Assembly: GCA_031262485.1 (NCBI GenBank)
Contig: JAISHO010000011.1
Span: 1-64,000, forward strand
Length of the DNA stretch: 64,000 nt
Reading direction: 5' to 3'
DNA from: Propionibacteriaceae bacterium
GTDB taxonomy: Bacteria > Actinomycetota > Actinomycetes > Propionibacteriales > Propionibacteriaceae
Shown here: positions 23,480 through 31,641 of the stretch, piece after piece
Numbering within the stretch: position 1 is the first letter of the stretch
How the letters are laid out: every line of letters starts with the position of its first letter
The notes under the pieces: model-generated
Told to the model about the DNA's origin: nothing
The model's database searches: none
The model's input: the letters and a program-made list of their open reading frames with translations, nothing else
Made by a program: the position numbers and the translations under genes

Positions 23480-25465
23480 TCAGCTGAGCAACTGCTTGAC
23501 GAGCGGCCCGGCGGTGCCGGAGCCGGATTCGCCGTCCTTGACCCACACGACGGCGGCGAGGTCGCGATCGGTGAAGGCCATCATCCAGGCGTGGGTCGGC
23601 AACGGGTCTCCCTCGCCGTACTCGGCGGTGCCGGTTTTGGCTCCGACGGCGACGTCGCGCATGTTGGTCGCGCCACCGGTGGTGACGGTCGCGGCCATCA
23701 TCTCGCGCAGCTGGGAGGCCTCCGTCTCGGTCAGCGGAGTGGCCGCCTCGGAGGCCGGTTTCGACTCGGCGACGATCCACGGAATCGTCGTCTTGCCGGA
23801 AGCGACCGAGGCGACGACGCCGGCCATGGCGATGGGCGAGACGAGGACGCCGCCTTGCCCGATCGACTCCTGGGCTTTCTGCGCCGTCGAGCCCGGGTCG
23901 GGCACCGTGCCGAAGTTGACGTTGGCGCCGGTGGTGTAGTCGATACCGAGTCCGAGGCTGGCGGCGGCGTCTTGGAAGTCCTTGCCGGAGAGGTTGGCCG
24001 ACTCGATCATGAACGCGGTGTTGCACGAGAAGGCGACGGCGTCACGCAAGGTGATCTTGCCCAAAGCAGACGTCGGATAGCCCTTGAAGTTCGAGAACTT
24101 GTTCGTCCCCAGATCGAGGACAGCCGGACAATCGATCGTGCTATCGGGGGTGTATCCCTTGCGCAACAAAGCGAGCGAGGTGACGATCTTGAACGTCGAG
24201 CCAGGGGCGTAGTTGCCGAAGTTGGCGTCCGGTTGCCCGTTCGAAGCGGGGGAATTGGCGGCGGCCAGCACCGCGCCGTCGGAGGGACGGATGAGCACCG
24301 CGGCGGCCGGACCGGGGACGCCGGCGAGCACCTCTTCGGCCTTGGTCTGCAGGTCGACATCGAGGCTGACGCTGAGCGTCGCCCCATCGATCGGTTCGGT
24401 CCGATAGGCCACCGTCGGGCCTTGCCGGGGGGCGGTGGCGTCTCCCGGAGCGGCCTCGGTGGGCTCCGCCTCGAGCGGGGTGAGGGTGATCGTCTCGCCG
24501 GGGATGCCGCGCATGACGGCGTCGAAGTTGTGCTGGATGCCGGAGTGCCCGACGATGTCGCCGGCCGCGATGACGCCGGGGGGCGAGTCAGCGATGTCCT
24601 CGGCGGTGGCGTCGCCGATCGTGCCGAGCATCGGCTGGGCATAGGTCGACGAGGGGGCGAGCAGAGCGGATCCGGCGGTGGCGAGCACCCCGGGAACCCC
24701 GCCGACAGCAGGGGGAACGATCTCTTGGCGCAAGACGACGGCTTGGACGTAGGCGACCGGACCGGAGGCCTCGACCTTGGCGACGTAGGCTTCCGGATCG
24801 ATGCCGACGATGGTGGCGAGTTGCCGAGCCGAGGAGGCCCACTGGGAGGCGTCGACGGCGGTCTTGTCGATGCCGATGTCGACGACGGGGCGCTGCTCGA
24901 CGATGGCCGCCCCGCCGTTGCCGGTGATCCCGGCCCGCTCGGCGGACTGGCGGGCGTAGACGAGGATGTTCGTTCCGTTGAGATCGGGGTGGATGAGGGA
25001 GGCCGACCAGACGGCCCGCCACGATCCGTCGGCGGCGGTCAATGGCACGGTGACGTCGTACTCCCACACCCCCGAGGTCATCGTCCAGGCGAAATGGAAG
25101 GTCGCCTCAGCGCTCGCCTCGCCGGTGGCGGTCGGCCCGGAGACGATCGTCACCTCGGGGCGATAACCGTTCATCTGCGCGATCGTCGCGTCGAGTTGGG
25201 CCTGAGCTTGATCGCCGGGAACCGTGAACGGGACATCGCCGATGGTGGCGACCGCCAGCCCGGCGGCGAGGCGATCGAGCAGGGAATCGGCCGGTTCATA
25301 AGAAAGGGTGACGGCAGGGTCGTCGTCTTTGCGCCCGCAGCCGACCAAGGCGACGAGGAGGACAGCAGCGAGCAAGATAACGGTCGTTCGGCGAACAGGA
25401 GGGATCCGCCGGGCGACGAGGAGCGGTGGAGAAAGACGCCCTCGATCCTGGGGGAGGCAGTTCAT
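23480..25465 (-). CDS. Penicillin-binding lipoprotein (MecA_N plus transpeptidase)
   Basis: 661 residues. A basic N-terminus and helix TTVILLAAVLLVALVGC form a lipoprotein-like anchor (LVGC). Residues about 50-170 resemble the NTF2-like MecA_N domain; a dimerisation region follows. The transpeptidase core shows all three active-site motifs: STFK in APGSTFKIV, SCN in AFSCNTAF, and KTG in GAKTGTAEYG. It cross-links peptidoglycan outside the membrane. Family members include PBP2a-like and PbpA/FtsI-like enzymes, and low beta-lactam affinity cannot be judged. No neighbouring cell-wall genes. The AT-rich region upstream (25466-25560) probably holds its promoter. Confidence 0.86.
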   Translation of the reverse strand: MNCLPQDRGRLSPPLLVARRIPPVRRTTVILLAAVLLVALVGCGRKDDDPAVTLSYEPADSLLDRLAAGLAVATIGDVPFTVPGDQAQAQLDATIAQMNGYRPEVTIVSGPTATGEASAEATFHFAWTMTSGVWEYDVTVPLTAADGSWRAVWSASLIHPDLNGTNILVYARQSAERAGITGNGGAAIVEQRPVVDIGIDKTAVDASQWASSARQLATIVGIDPEAYVAKVEASGPVAYVQAVVLRQEIVPPAVGGVPGVLATAGSALLAPSSTYAQPMLGTIGDATAEDIADSPPGVIAAGDIVGHSGIQHNFDAVMRGIPGETITLTPLEAEPTEAAPGDATAPRQGPTVAYRTEPIDGATLSVSLDVDLQTKAEEVLAGVPGPAAAVLIRPSDGAVLAAANSPASNGQPDANFGNYAPGSTFKIVTSLALLRKGYTPDSTIDCPAVLDLGTNKFSNFKGYPTSALGKITLRDAVAFSCNTAFMIESANLSGKDFQDAAASLGLGIDYTTGANVNFGTVPDPGSTAQKAQESIGQGGVLVSPIAMAGVVASVASGKTTIPWIVAESKPASEAATPLTETEASQLREMMAATVTTGGATNMRDVAVGAKTGTAEYGEGDPLPTHAWMMAFTDRDLAAVVWVKDGESGSGTAGPLVKQLLS

Positions 25466-26086
25466 GTTGCAAGATTACATGTCAGTCTATGGACAGACGA
25501 GCAGTTCTTAGATTTTTAAGAAATCTGAACATCTAAACTTTCTTTTACCTTGCGGTGAGGGATCTTCCGGGATCAGACGGAGATGGGACACAATCCCCAG
25601 CAAACAACGAAATACCTTGTCATAGCCTCAACCGAGTGAAATACTAAATGAATATTTCAATAGGACGCGACCTGTCGAAATCTGAGGAAATCCCGTGAAA
25701 GACCGCCCTCACACCCCCGTTTCGGCGTGTCGCAGCTGGGGGCGTCCTCAGTTCCCTCTCAGACAACCTGCCCCTGGGGTTGACTCTTCGTGGCGGACAT
25801 CCGACTCAAGTCATACGTCCTCACGTCAACGCCCCCTCGATCGCCTCCTAGATCGCCCAGCCGGTCACCCCTCTGACAAGCCCGCCGACGCTCGCTCACC
25901 GCCCGCCGAATGACACGACCCCCGCGACCTTTCCTGTTGAATCCTTACGAGAGAGCGCCATTGTCTTTGTGGTGCGGCGCAGTGAATCCATTACCTACGC
26001 CGGCGTAACCTACTATTCCGTAGGTTGCATTCCGGGGCCTCCATCCGCCCCTCCGCGCAGCCGCATCCCTCGAGAGGACGACCACC
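25466..26086. other. 620-bp intergenic region with two tandem TAC-N6-GTA dyads
   Basis: An AT-rich stretch with TTAGATTTTTAAGAAATC lies at about 25507-25530 near the PBP start. Near the acyl-CoA synthetase start, TAC-N6-GTA occurs twice (25996-26007 and 26011-26022); the second is the core of AACCTAC-N6-GTAGGTT (26007-26026). Such dyads are typical of TetR-type regulators; control of the ligase gene by an acyl-CoA-sensing repressor is an inference. Small ORFs in between show no support. Confidence 0.6.
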
Positions 26087-27901
26087 GTGACCGTGGGACT
26101 TCACGCCGACTACCTGACTGAGACGCTCGACAGCGACGGCCACCCGAGCGACTTCACGCTCACCTGCCCGCCCGATTTCAACTTCGCTTACGACGTCGTC
26201 GATCGTCTCGGGCGCGAGACCCCTCAGCGCCGCGCCCTGCGTTGGTGTGACGACGAAGGCTCCTCCGCCGAGTTCAGCTTCGCTGATGTCGCACGCTTGT
26301 CAGACGCCGCCGCCGCATTCCTCGCTCGCGAGGGAGTGCGCAAGGGCGACCGCGTCCTCGTCATCCTCAAGCGCCACCCCCAGTTCTGGTGGACGATCCT
26401 CGGCCTGCACAAGATCGGCGCCATCGCGATCCCGGCGACAAACCTTCTCAAGGCCTACGATCTCGTCTTCCGCCTCAACGAGGCCCATGTCTCCGCCATC
26501 GTCTGCACGATGACGGGCGAGGTCGCCGACGAAGTCGACGAAGCCGAGCGCGAGACCGGCCTCACCCTCACCAAGTTCGGCATCCACGGCGGAGCTCCGC
26601 GATTCGACGGCGGTCCGTTGACGCACGCGGTTGACACTTCGGAACGAGGAGAGCTCCGTCCGGGTTGGACCGACTTCGACGCCGGCGTCGAGAATCTCAT
26701 CACGTGGAACGCCCCTATCGGCACGACGTGGACACGTCCGCAAGGCGATGAGGCGACGACGTCAGCCGACCCGATGCTGCTCTACTTCACCTCCGGGACG
26801 ACCGCACAACCGAAAATGGTGCTCCACGACTTCTCCTATCCGATCGGACACATCCCGACGGCGAAGTACTGGCAGCGGGTCGATCCCGAGGGCCTGCACC
26901 TCACCGTCTCCGAGACGGGCTGGGCCAAAGCCGTCTGGGGCAAGCTGTATGGCCAGTGGCTCATGGAGACGTGCGTCGACGTCTTCGACTTCGACCGTTT
27001 CGATCCCGAACGGCTTCTGGCCCACCTGGCCGAGGCCAAGGTGACGTCGTTCTGCGCCGCTCCGACCGTCTACCGCTTCCTCGTCAAAAGCGATCTGTCG
27101 TCCTATGACTTGTCGTCGCTCCAGCACGCCACGATCGCCGGAGAGGCGATGAACCCCGTCGTCTATGAGACCTTCCGGGAGCGGACCGGGATCGAGCTCA
27201 AGGAGGCCTTCGGGCAAACCGAATCGACGCCGATCGTCGTGACCCCCTGGTGGAAGCCGACGAAAGCCGGGTCGATGGGCCTGCCCTCACCGGCCTACCA
27301 GGTCGCTTTGCTCAACGCCGACGGCTCCATCGCCCCACCCGGCGTCGAAGGCGAGATTTGCGTGCGCGCCGCCTCACCCCTCGAATCCGGCCACGGCGTC
27401 TCAGGGCCCGACGGCCTCAACTCGCCCGCTCGCCCGATCGGGCTCTTCCTCGGTTACGCCGACGATCCGGTGACGACCGCCTCGGCCTGGCACGACGGCT
27501 ACTACCACACGCGCGACCTCGCCGTCGCCGATGAGGACGGCTACTTCTGGTACGTCGGGCGCACCGACGACATGATCAAGACGTCCGGCTACCGCGTCGG
27601 CCCTTTCGAAGTCGAATCCGTCGTCATGGCCCATCCCGCCGTCGTCGAATGCGCCATCACCGCCGCCCCGGACCCCCAGGGCATCCGCGGGACCGTCATC
27701 AAAGCGACGATCGTGCCCGCCAGCGGTTATTCCCCCAGCCCCGAACTGGCCCGCGACATTCAAAACTTCGTCAAACAGGAGACGGCGCCGTATAAATACC
27801 CCCGCATCGTCGAATTCGTCGAGACGATGCCGGTGACGATCTCCGGCAAGATCCGCCGCGTCGAAATCCGCCAGCGCGACGAACTCTCCGCCGTCGGATG
27901 A
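26087..27901 (+). CDS. AMP-forming acyl-CoA synthetase
   Basis: 604 residues of the ANL superfamily, closest in style to medium-chain acyl-CoA/acetyl-CoA synthetases. Motifs: P-loop LLYFTSGTTAQPKM, AFGQTESTP (A5), YYHTRDLAVADEDGYFWYVGR (A7/A8) with DDMIKTSGYRVGPFEVES, and the catalytic Lys in TISGKIRRVEIR. It activates a carboxylate with ATP and CoA; chain length is not readable. Two tandem dyads 60-90 bases upstream suggest repression by a fatty-acid-type regulator. Confidence 0.9.
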   Translation: MTVGLHADYLTETLDSDGHPSDFTLTCPPDFNFAYDVVDRLGRETPQRRALRWCDDEGSSAEFSFADVARLSDAAAAFLAREGVRKGDRVLVILKRHPQFWWTILGLHKIGAIAIPATNLLKAYDLVFRLNEAHVSAIVCTMTGEVADEVDEAERETGLTLTKFGIHGGAPRFDGGPLTHAVDTSERGELRPGWTDFDAGVENLITWNAPIGTTWTRPQGDEATTSADPMLLYFTSGTTAQPKMVLHDFSYPIGHIPTAKYWQRVDPEGLHLTVSETGWAKAVWGKLYGQWLMETCVDVFDFDRFDPERLLAHLAEAKVTSFCAAPTVYRFLVKSDLSSYDLSSLQHATIAGEAMNPVVYETFRERTGIELKEAFGQTESTPIVVTPWWKPTKAGSMGLPSPAYQVALLNADGSIAPPGVEGEICVRAASPLESGHGVSGPDGLNSPARPIGLFLGYADDPVTTASAWHDGYYHTRDLAVADEDGYFWYVGRTDDMIKTSGYRVGPFEVESVVMAHPAVVECAITAAPDPQGIRGTVIKATIVPASGYSPSPELARDIQNFVKQETAPYKYPRIVEFVETMPVTISGKIRRVEIRQRDELSAVG

Positions 27902-27943
27902 CTCATCACACGAACCGACAATCGCCTCTCAAGCGAACCGGCC

Positions 27944-28603
27944 TCAATCTCCCTGGCGGAGTGATTCGATGAGATCGCGCCTGGCCTCGGCGTGGGCCAG
28001 GGAATGGGTGGCCATCCAGTCGGCGACGTCGTCGCGCCCATGGGCGCGCAGGCCGGCGATGATGCGATGGATCGCCTCGGGAGTCTTGTTCTGGTGCATT
28101 TTGGCCTTGCCGACAAGGCTGTCGACGACGATCTCGACGCCGACGAGGGCACGGCCCATCTTCGACCAATAGTCCTCGGAGAGCTCGTCGAAATCGAAAT
28201 CGGGTTCGACGGATTCCCCGTGACGGCGCAGCTGCGCGCGGATCCACGCCTCGTCCTCGTGGATGACAAGATGGCCGCGGACCTGGACGGTGAGGTAATC
28301 CCACGACGCCCCGACGACAAGCCCCTCATCCGGATCGGACAACCACGCCGAAGGAATGAACGTGTCAGGGCCACGGAAGAGGACGAGCGCCTCGGCGCCA
28401 TCATGGCGCCGCTGCGGATTGACGGCGGCGATGTGTGTCGTCAAGGCTCGGAGACCGCCGGAGCCGGAGACCTCAGCGTGGAACGGGAGATAGGAGGCCT
28501 CGAGACCATCGTCGCTCGACGTCACCATCTCGCCGGCGCCGACCGTCTCAACGATCGCGATGGCGACGTCGTCATCCATGTGAAAATGCTCTGGAACATG
28601 CAT
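27944..28603 (-). CDS. PaiB-like FMN-binding protein
   Basis: 219 residues. MHVPEHFHMDD, HIAAVNPQ, GPDTFIPSAWL and the late VGVEIVVDSLVGKAKMHQNKTPE match the PaiB family (flavin reductase-like split barrel). Bacillus PaiB is described as a negative regulator of sporulation and protease genes, but the family may mainly bind FMN or haem. Its stop faces the acyl-CoA synthetase stop (convergent). Confidence 0.82.
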   Translation of the reverse strand: MHVPEHFHMDDDVAIAIVETVGAGEMVTSSDDGLEASYLPFHAEVSGSGGLRALTTHIAAVNPQRRHDGAEALVLFRGPDTFIPSAWLSDPDEGLVVGASWDYLTVQVRGHLVIHEDEAWIRAQLRRHGESVEPDFDFDELSEDYWSKMGRALVGVEIVVDSLVGKAKMHQNKTPEAIHRIIAGLRAHGRDDVADWMATHSLAHAEARRDLIESLRQGD

Positions 28604-28990
28604 GCCTCAACTTTACCGTCACCCCCTCAACATTCGTGGGCCAGTGGTCTGTCGCCCGCCGGGCCAGGTCACCCCTCACCAGTTCTGGATCAGCCTTCCC
28701 CGACGCGACAATGACCATTTTTCGCCTGTTCCATGGGTGTGCGTCGCCGAGAGAACGCAGCCCCGGAATGCGGGATAACACTGGCGACCGCCATCGCCCC
28801 ATTCGTCATATCTGGCAGATTTGGACACTCATCAACGCCGAAACAAATTTCGACATAAGTCATTTTCTACCCGTTGACAAGGTAAAATGCATTGTTTAGG
28901 GACAAAGTCCAAAGAAGTCATCATTCGGACTTGATTCTCACGTTACGTCAAGTTGTTAACTTAAAGGGTGTTCGCGTTCCGCGACACAAC
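28604..28990. other. Gene-free region with element-like fragments and a promoter-like segment
   Basis: At 28621-28650 AGTGGTCTGTCGC matches 13 bases of the left end of the hig element, and CTCAACATT beside it matches its next part in the other orientation. Downstream, AT-rich sequence contains TTGACA at about 28875 and an AAGTT-GTT-AACTT dyad near 28950. No convincing gene is seen; the region leads into the structured leader at 28998. Confidence 0.45.
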
Positions 28991-28997
28991 CAAACGT

Positions 28998-29084
28998 CCA
29001 GGCCGAAACACCCCCGACGCCCTGGTCACATGGCGAAAGAGTTTCGGCGTGGCATGAGCCTGGTTCGCAGACGGGCCCAGGCTC
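28998..29084 (+). ncRNA. Candidate structured leader with competing helices
   Basis: GCCGAAAC (29002-29009) pairs perfectly with GTTTCGGC (29041-29048), and GAGCCTGG (29056-29063) with CCAGGCTC (29077-29084). CCAGG at 28998 and CCTGG at 29021 could pair instead, giving mutually exclusive folds: segment order CCAGG, CCTGG, CCTGG, CCAGG. The second hairpin ends eight bases before the ribosome site of the 28-residue ORF. I do not recognise a known riboswitch class. Confidence 0.45.
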
Positions 29085-29105
29085 CCTCACGAAAGGAACC
29101 GCATC

Positions 29106-29192
29106 ATGGATCTTACGATTCCTCCGGCCACCGAGCCCAGCCCCAATCCTGGCATCAGCCTCTTCGGCTGGTATTGGATCATCAAGATCTAG
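29106..29192 (+). CDS. 28-residue hydrophobic-ended peptide ORF
   Basis: ATG to TAG in a 1.15-kb gap without other genes. AAAGGAA ends seven bases before the ATG, a good ribosome site. The N-terminal half is acidic and Pro-rich (TIPPATEPSPNPG); the C-terminal end is aromatic and hydrophobic (FGWYWIIKI). This split looks like a peptide precursor, a pheromone or a leader peptide rather than noise. A structured leader lies upstream, and GGTCCG/CGGACC can form a hairpin at 29207-29229. A MerR gene follows 570 bases on. No processing enzyme is adjacent, so function is unknown. Confidence 0.45.
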   Translation: MDLTIPPATEPSPNPGISLFGWYWIIKI

Positions 29193-29759
29193 ACTCGTTC
29201 TAGGACGGTCCGGCTGACGGGCTCGGACCAACACAACAACTAAATGAGTCGACTGGACTGCTCGAGGAGTGTCTGACTGTGGAGAGTCTGACACTGCACG
29301 GCACGAGCAGCCCTTTCACCCAGCGGGGACGTTACGAGCGCTTCCATCGTGTGATAAACCCTCCTTTCCGCGATGGTGTGTCCACTGAACGCAATCTCAC
29401 AGATGCGACGGCTGCGCCGTTCCCCCATTGGGTCCAGCCGGCCCGGGGAGAGGTCATAGCCCGTCATTGCTCTTCCGCCCCTCCCCGGGTCGGTTGCTCT
29501 ATTGTGCATGATTTCATGTTCGTAGCGCCACCTCTCACCAGTGTTGGTGATAGAAGATTTATTTATCCCCTTGCTCACTTTTCCTAAGAGCTTCTCATCC
29601 AGTAGACTAGCTTCATTGTCGTCAGGAGTCTCCAGTCACTCGCGCTATCCTTGTCCTTATCCTTCACGGGCGAAGTTCCTCCCTCGAAGGTCTCCACACC
29701 ACCAGGTCGGTGTTCTCGTGGATCGGCCCATCCCCCCTTTTCACAACCGCAATGCGAGC
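29193..29759 (+). other. Gap between peptide ORF and MerR gene
   Basis: Begins with the hairpin GGTCCG-N11-CGGACC (29207-29229), which lacks a T-run and is at best a weak terminator. Further on there are short dyads (AGTGTC ... GACACT near 29270-29300) and an AT-rich stretch at about 29550-29600 that could carry the merR promoter. ORFs here are short and without support. Confidence 0.4.
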
Positions 29760-30698
29760 ATGATCACCTATACGATCCACCAAATGGCAGAGTTGACGGG
29801 CGCGACTGACCGTGCTCTGCGGTATTACGAGGAGATCGGCCTTCTCGTGCCCCGGATCCGCACCTCCGGTGGTCATCGTCGCTACACCGTCGACGATGTC
29901 GTCACTTTGCTGCGCATCAACCGTCTCACCAGCCTGGAATTCACCCTCGACCAAGTCAAAACCGTCCTCGAAGATCCCGAAGGGACGACCGCTCGAACCA
30001 TTCTCAACGAGGTCGACAAGACCATCCGTGCCACCATCGACCGTCTCGTCGAATGCCGCAACGGCATCGCCGCCATCCAAGCTTTCGACGGCCCGATCGA
30101 CGTGCTGCCCGCCTACGCCGACCGGATCACCGAGTTGCGCGCTTGCGGGGAGACCGAGACCTCCATCGCCATCATCAAAGACGTCGCCGACCTCGTCTCT
30201 GTGGCCGGAAGCGCGTCAGCCAATATCCGCTTGCGTACCATCGACGAGCAGACGAGCACCCCCGACGAGATCGATCTCGAACGACGGATCTTCGCCCTCG
30301 ACGAGAACAGCACCCCTGACGACATCGCCTTCGTCGCCCGATTATGGGGGACCCAACTCGTGTGCCTCTACGACGAGAACGAAGAGTTCCGGGCCTTCAT
30401 CGAGAGCGAGGGGATGAACAAAGCTCGCGACATGGCGATCGACGCCGTCGAGGCGAGTCTCAACGACCCCCAGCTCGAGGCTCAGAGCCACGCCCGTGAC
30501 ATTCTGCGCCGCCATGTCCGCCAAGCCATCGCCGAACGGTCGAGAGCGCTCATTCGCCAGGAGACGGACGGCGCCAAGCCGGCTCGCCGCGCCTCTTCCA
30601 CCACAGCGCCGGGGAGTTCTTCGGACGAGAGCAAGGCCCGCAGCATCGAGGTGTCCCAAGCCCATCGCCGCGTGACGACGAATCGACATGAATTGTGA
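29760..30698 (+). CDS. MerR-family transcriptional regulator with long C-terminal part
   Basis: 312 residues from ATG 29760. The N-terminal winged helix is clear: YTIHQMAELTGATDRALRYY, EEIGLLVPRIRTSGGHRRYT, VVTLLRINRLTSLEFTLDQV. A coiled segment (about 75-110) follows. The C-terminal ~200 residues are helical, with a charged, Ser-rich end, and are longer than in metal-sensing MerR proteins; they resemble TipA-like or uncharacterised sensors. No conserved metal cysteines. The stop overlaps the start of the next gene (GTGA), so the two are coupled. Earlier in-frame starts exist but precede the homology. Confidence 0.8.
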   Translation: MITYTIHQMAELTGATDRALRYYEEIGLLVPRIRTSGGHRRYTVDDVVTLLRINRLTSLEFTLDQVKTVLEDPEGTTARTILNEVDKTIRATIDRLVECRNGIAAIQAFDGPIDVLPAYADRITELRACGETETSIAIIKDVADLVSVAGSASANIRLRTIDEQTSTPDEIDLERRIFALDENSTPDDIAFVARLWGTQLVCLYDENEEFRAFIESEGMNKARDMAIDAVEASLNDPQLEAQSHARDILRRHVRQAIAERSRALIRQETDGAKPARRASSTTAPGSSSDESKARSIEVSQAHRRVTTNRHEL

Positions 30699-31579
30699 CG
30701 ATGCAATTCATCTCGCTCATGGACCTCGCCCAGATGTGGCCCCGACCGTGGCCTGAGGACGACAAATATTCCCGCGGCGTCGTCGGGATCGACACCGGTT
30801 CCGCGCGGTACCCGGGGGCGGCGGTGCTCTCGGTCCTCGGGGCGCTGAACGCCGGAGCCGGGTTCATCCGCTTCATCGGAGCCGAGGAGGCTCGCCCGGC
30901 CTTGCTCGTGCGTGCTCCGTCCATCACCTACGGACCCGGCCCGGTCAACGCGCTCGTCATCGGATGCGGTTGGGACGATTCCCCCGACGCCCTCGCCACC
31001 AGTCAAGCCCGTCTCGACGCCGCCCTCGCAACTGGCGCACCCCTTGTCATCGACGCGACGGCGCTGCGTCTCCTGCCCGCCCTGATGAAACGTTCCCCGA
31101 CCACCACAGAGCTGCTCCCCCCTGATTCCCTCCTCACTCCGCACGCCGGGGAACTCGCCCATCTCCTCGACGTCTCGCGTGCCACAGTCGAGCACGACCC
31201 GGAAGAGGCGGCCCGTCAGGCGGCGAAACGCTTCGGCGCCGTCGTCCTTCTCAAAGGTGCGTACCAGTACGTCGCCAGCCCAGGGCATGATCACGTCAAG
31301 CTCGCCGCCGCCGGGCCCGCGTGGACGGCCCAGGCCGGTTCAGGCGACGTCCTCGCCGGAATCTGCGGAGCGCTCCTCGCCTCCGGGCTGGGCCCTTACC
31401 TAGCGGCTCTAGCGGGAGCCAGCATCCAGGCCATGACGGCGTCAGAACACCTCGGGCCCTGGCCGCCGGATCGGTTGGTCGAATTCCTCCCGGAGACGAT
31501 CGCGCGCTTGACGTCCCCGGATGACCCTGAGTTCCCGATTGAGCCTGAGTACCCGTTTTTCGCACCGCCCGGCCAGTAA
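30695..31579 (+). CDS. nnrD: ADP-dependent NAD(P)H-hydrate dehydratase
   Basis: 294 residues of the ribokinase-like CARKD family, which repairs hydrated NAD(P)H. Motifs: YPGAAVLSVLGALNAGAGFIR, VIGCGWDDSPD, LTPHAGELAHLL, VVLLKGAYQYV and the nucleotide-binding GPAWTAQAGSGDVLAG. The NnrE epimerase domain is missing; the enzyme is the dehydratase half only. It begins at GTG 30695 overlapping the MerR stop, or at ATG 30701. Co-expression with a MerR regulator is unusual for this housekeeping repair enzyme. Confidence 0.85.
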   Translation: MTMQFISLMDLAQMWPRPWPEDDKYSRGVVGIDTGSARYPGAAVLSVLGALNAGAGFIRFIGAEEARPALLVRAPSITYGPGPVNALVIGCGWDDSPDALATSQARLDAALATGAPLVIDATALRLLPALMKRSPTTTELLPPDSLLTPHAGELAHLLDVSRATVEHDPEEAARQAAKRFGAVVLLKGAYQYVASPGHDHVKLAAAGPAWTAQAGSGDVLAGICGALLASGLGPYLAALAGASIQAMTASEHLGPWPPDRLVEFLPETIARLTSPDDPEFPIEPEYPFFAPPGQ

Positions 31580-31641
31580 CCTATCGCGCCTCACATGCTG
31601 TGTTCGTTGCGTCCGGTGGGGCCAGCGGCAGGGCCCCACCC

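Noticed and set aside
23591..25519. 642-residue plus-strand frame opposite the PBP gene
   Set aside because: Shadow: the minus strand carries all three transpeptidase motifs.
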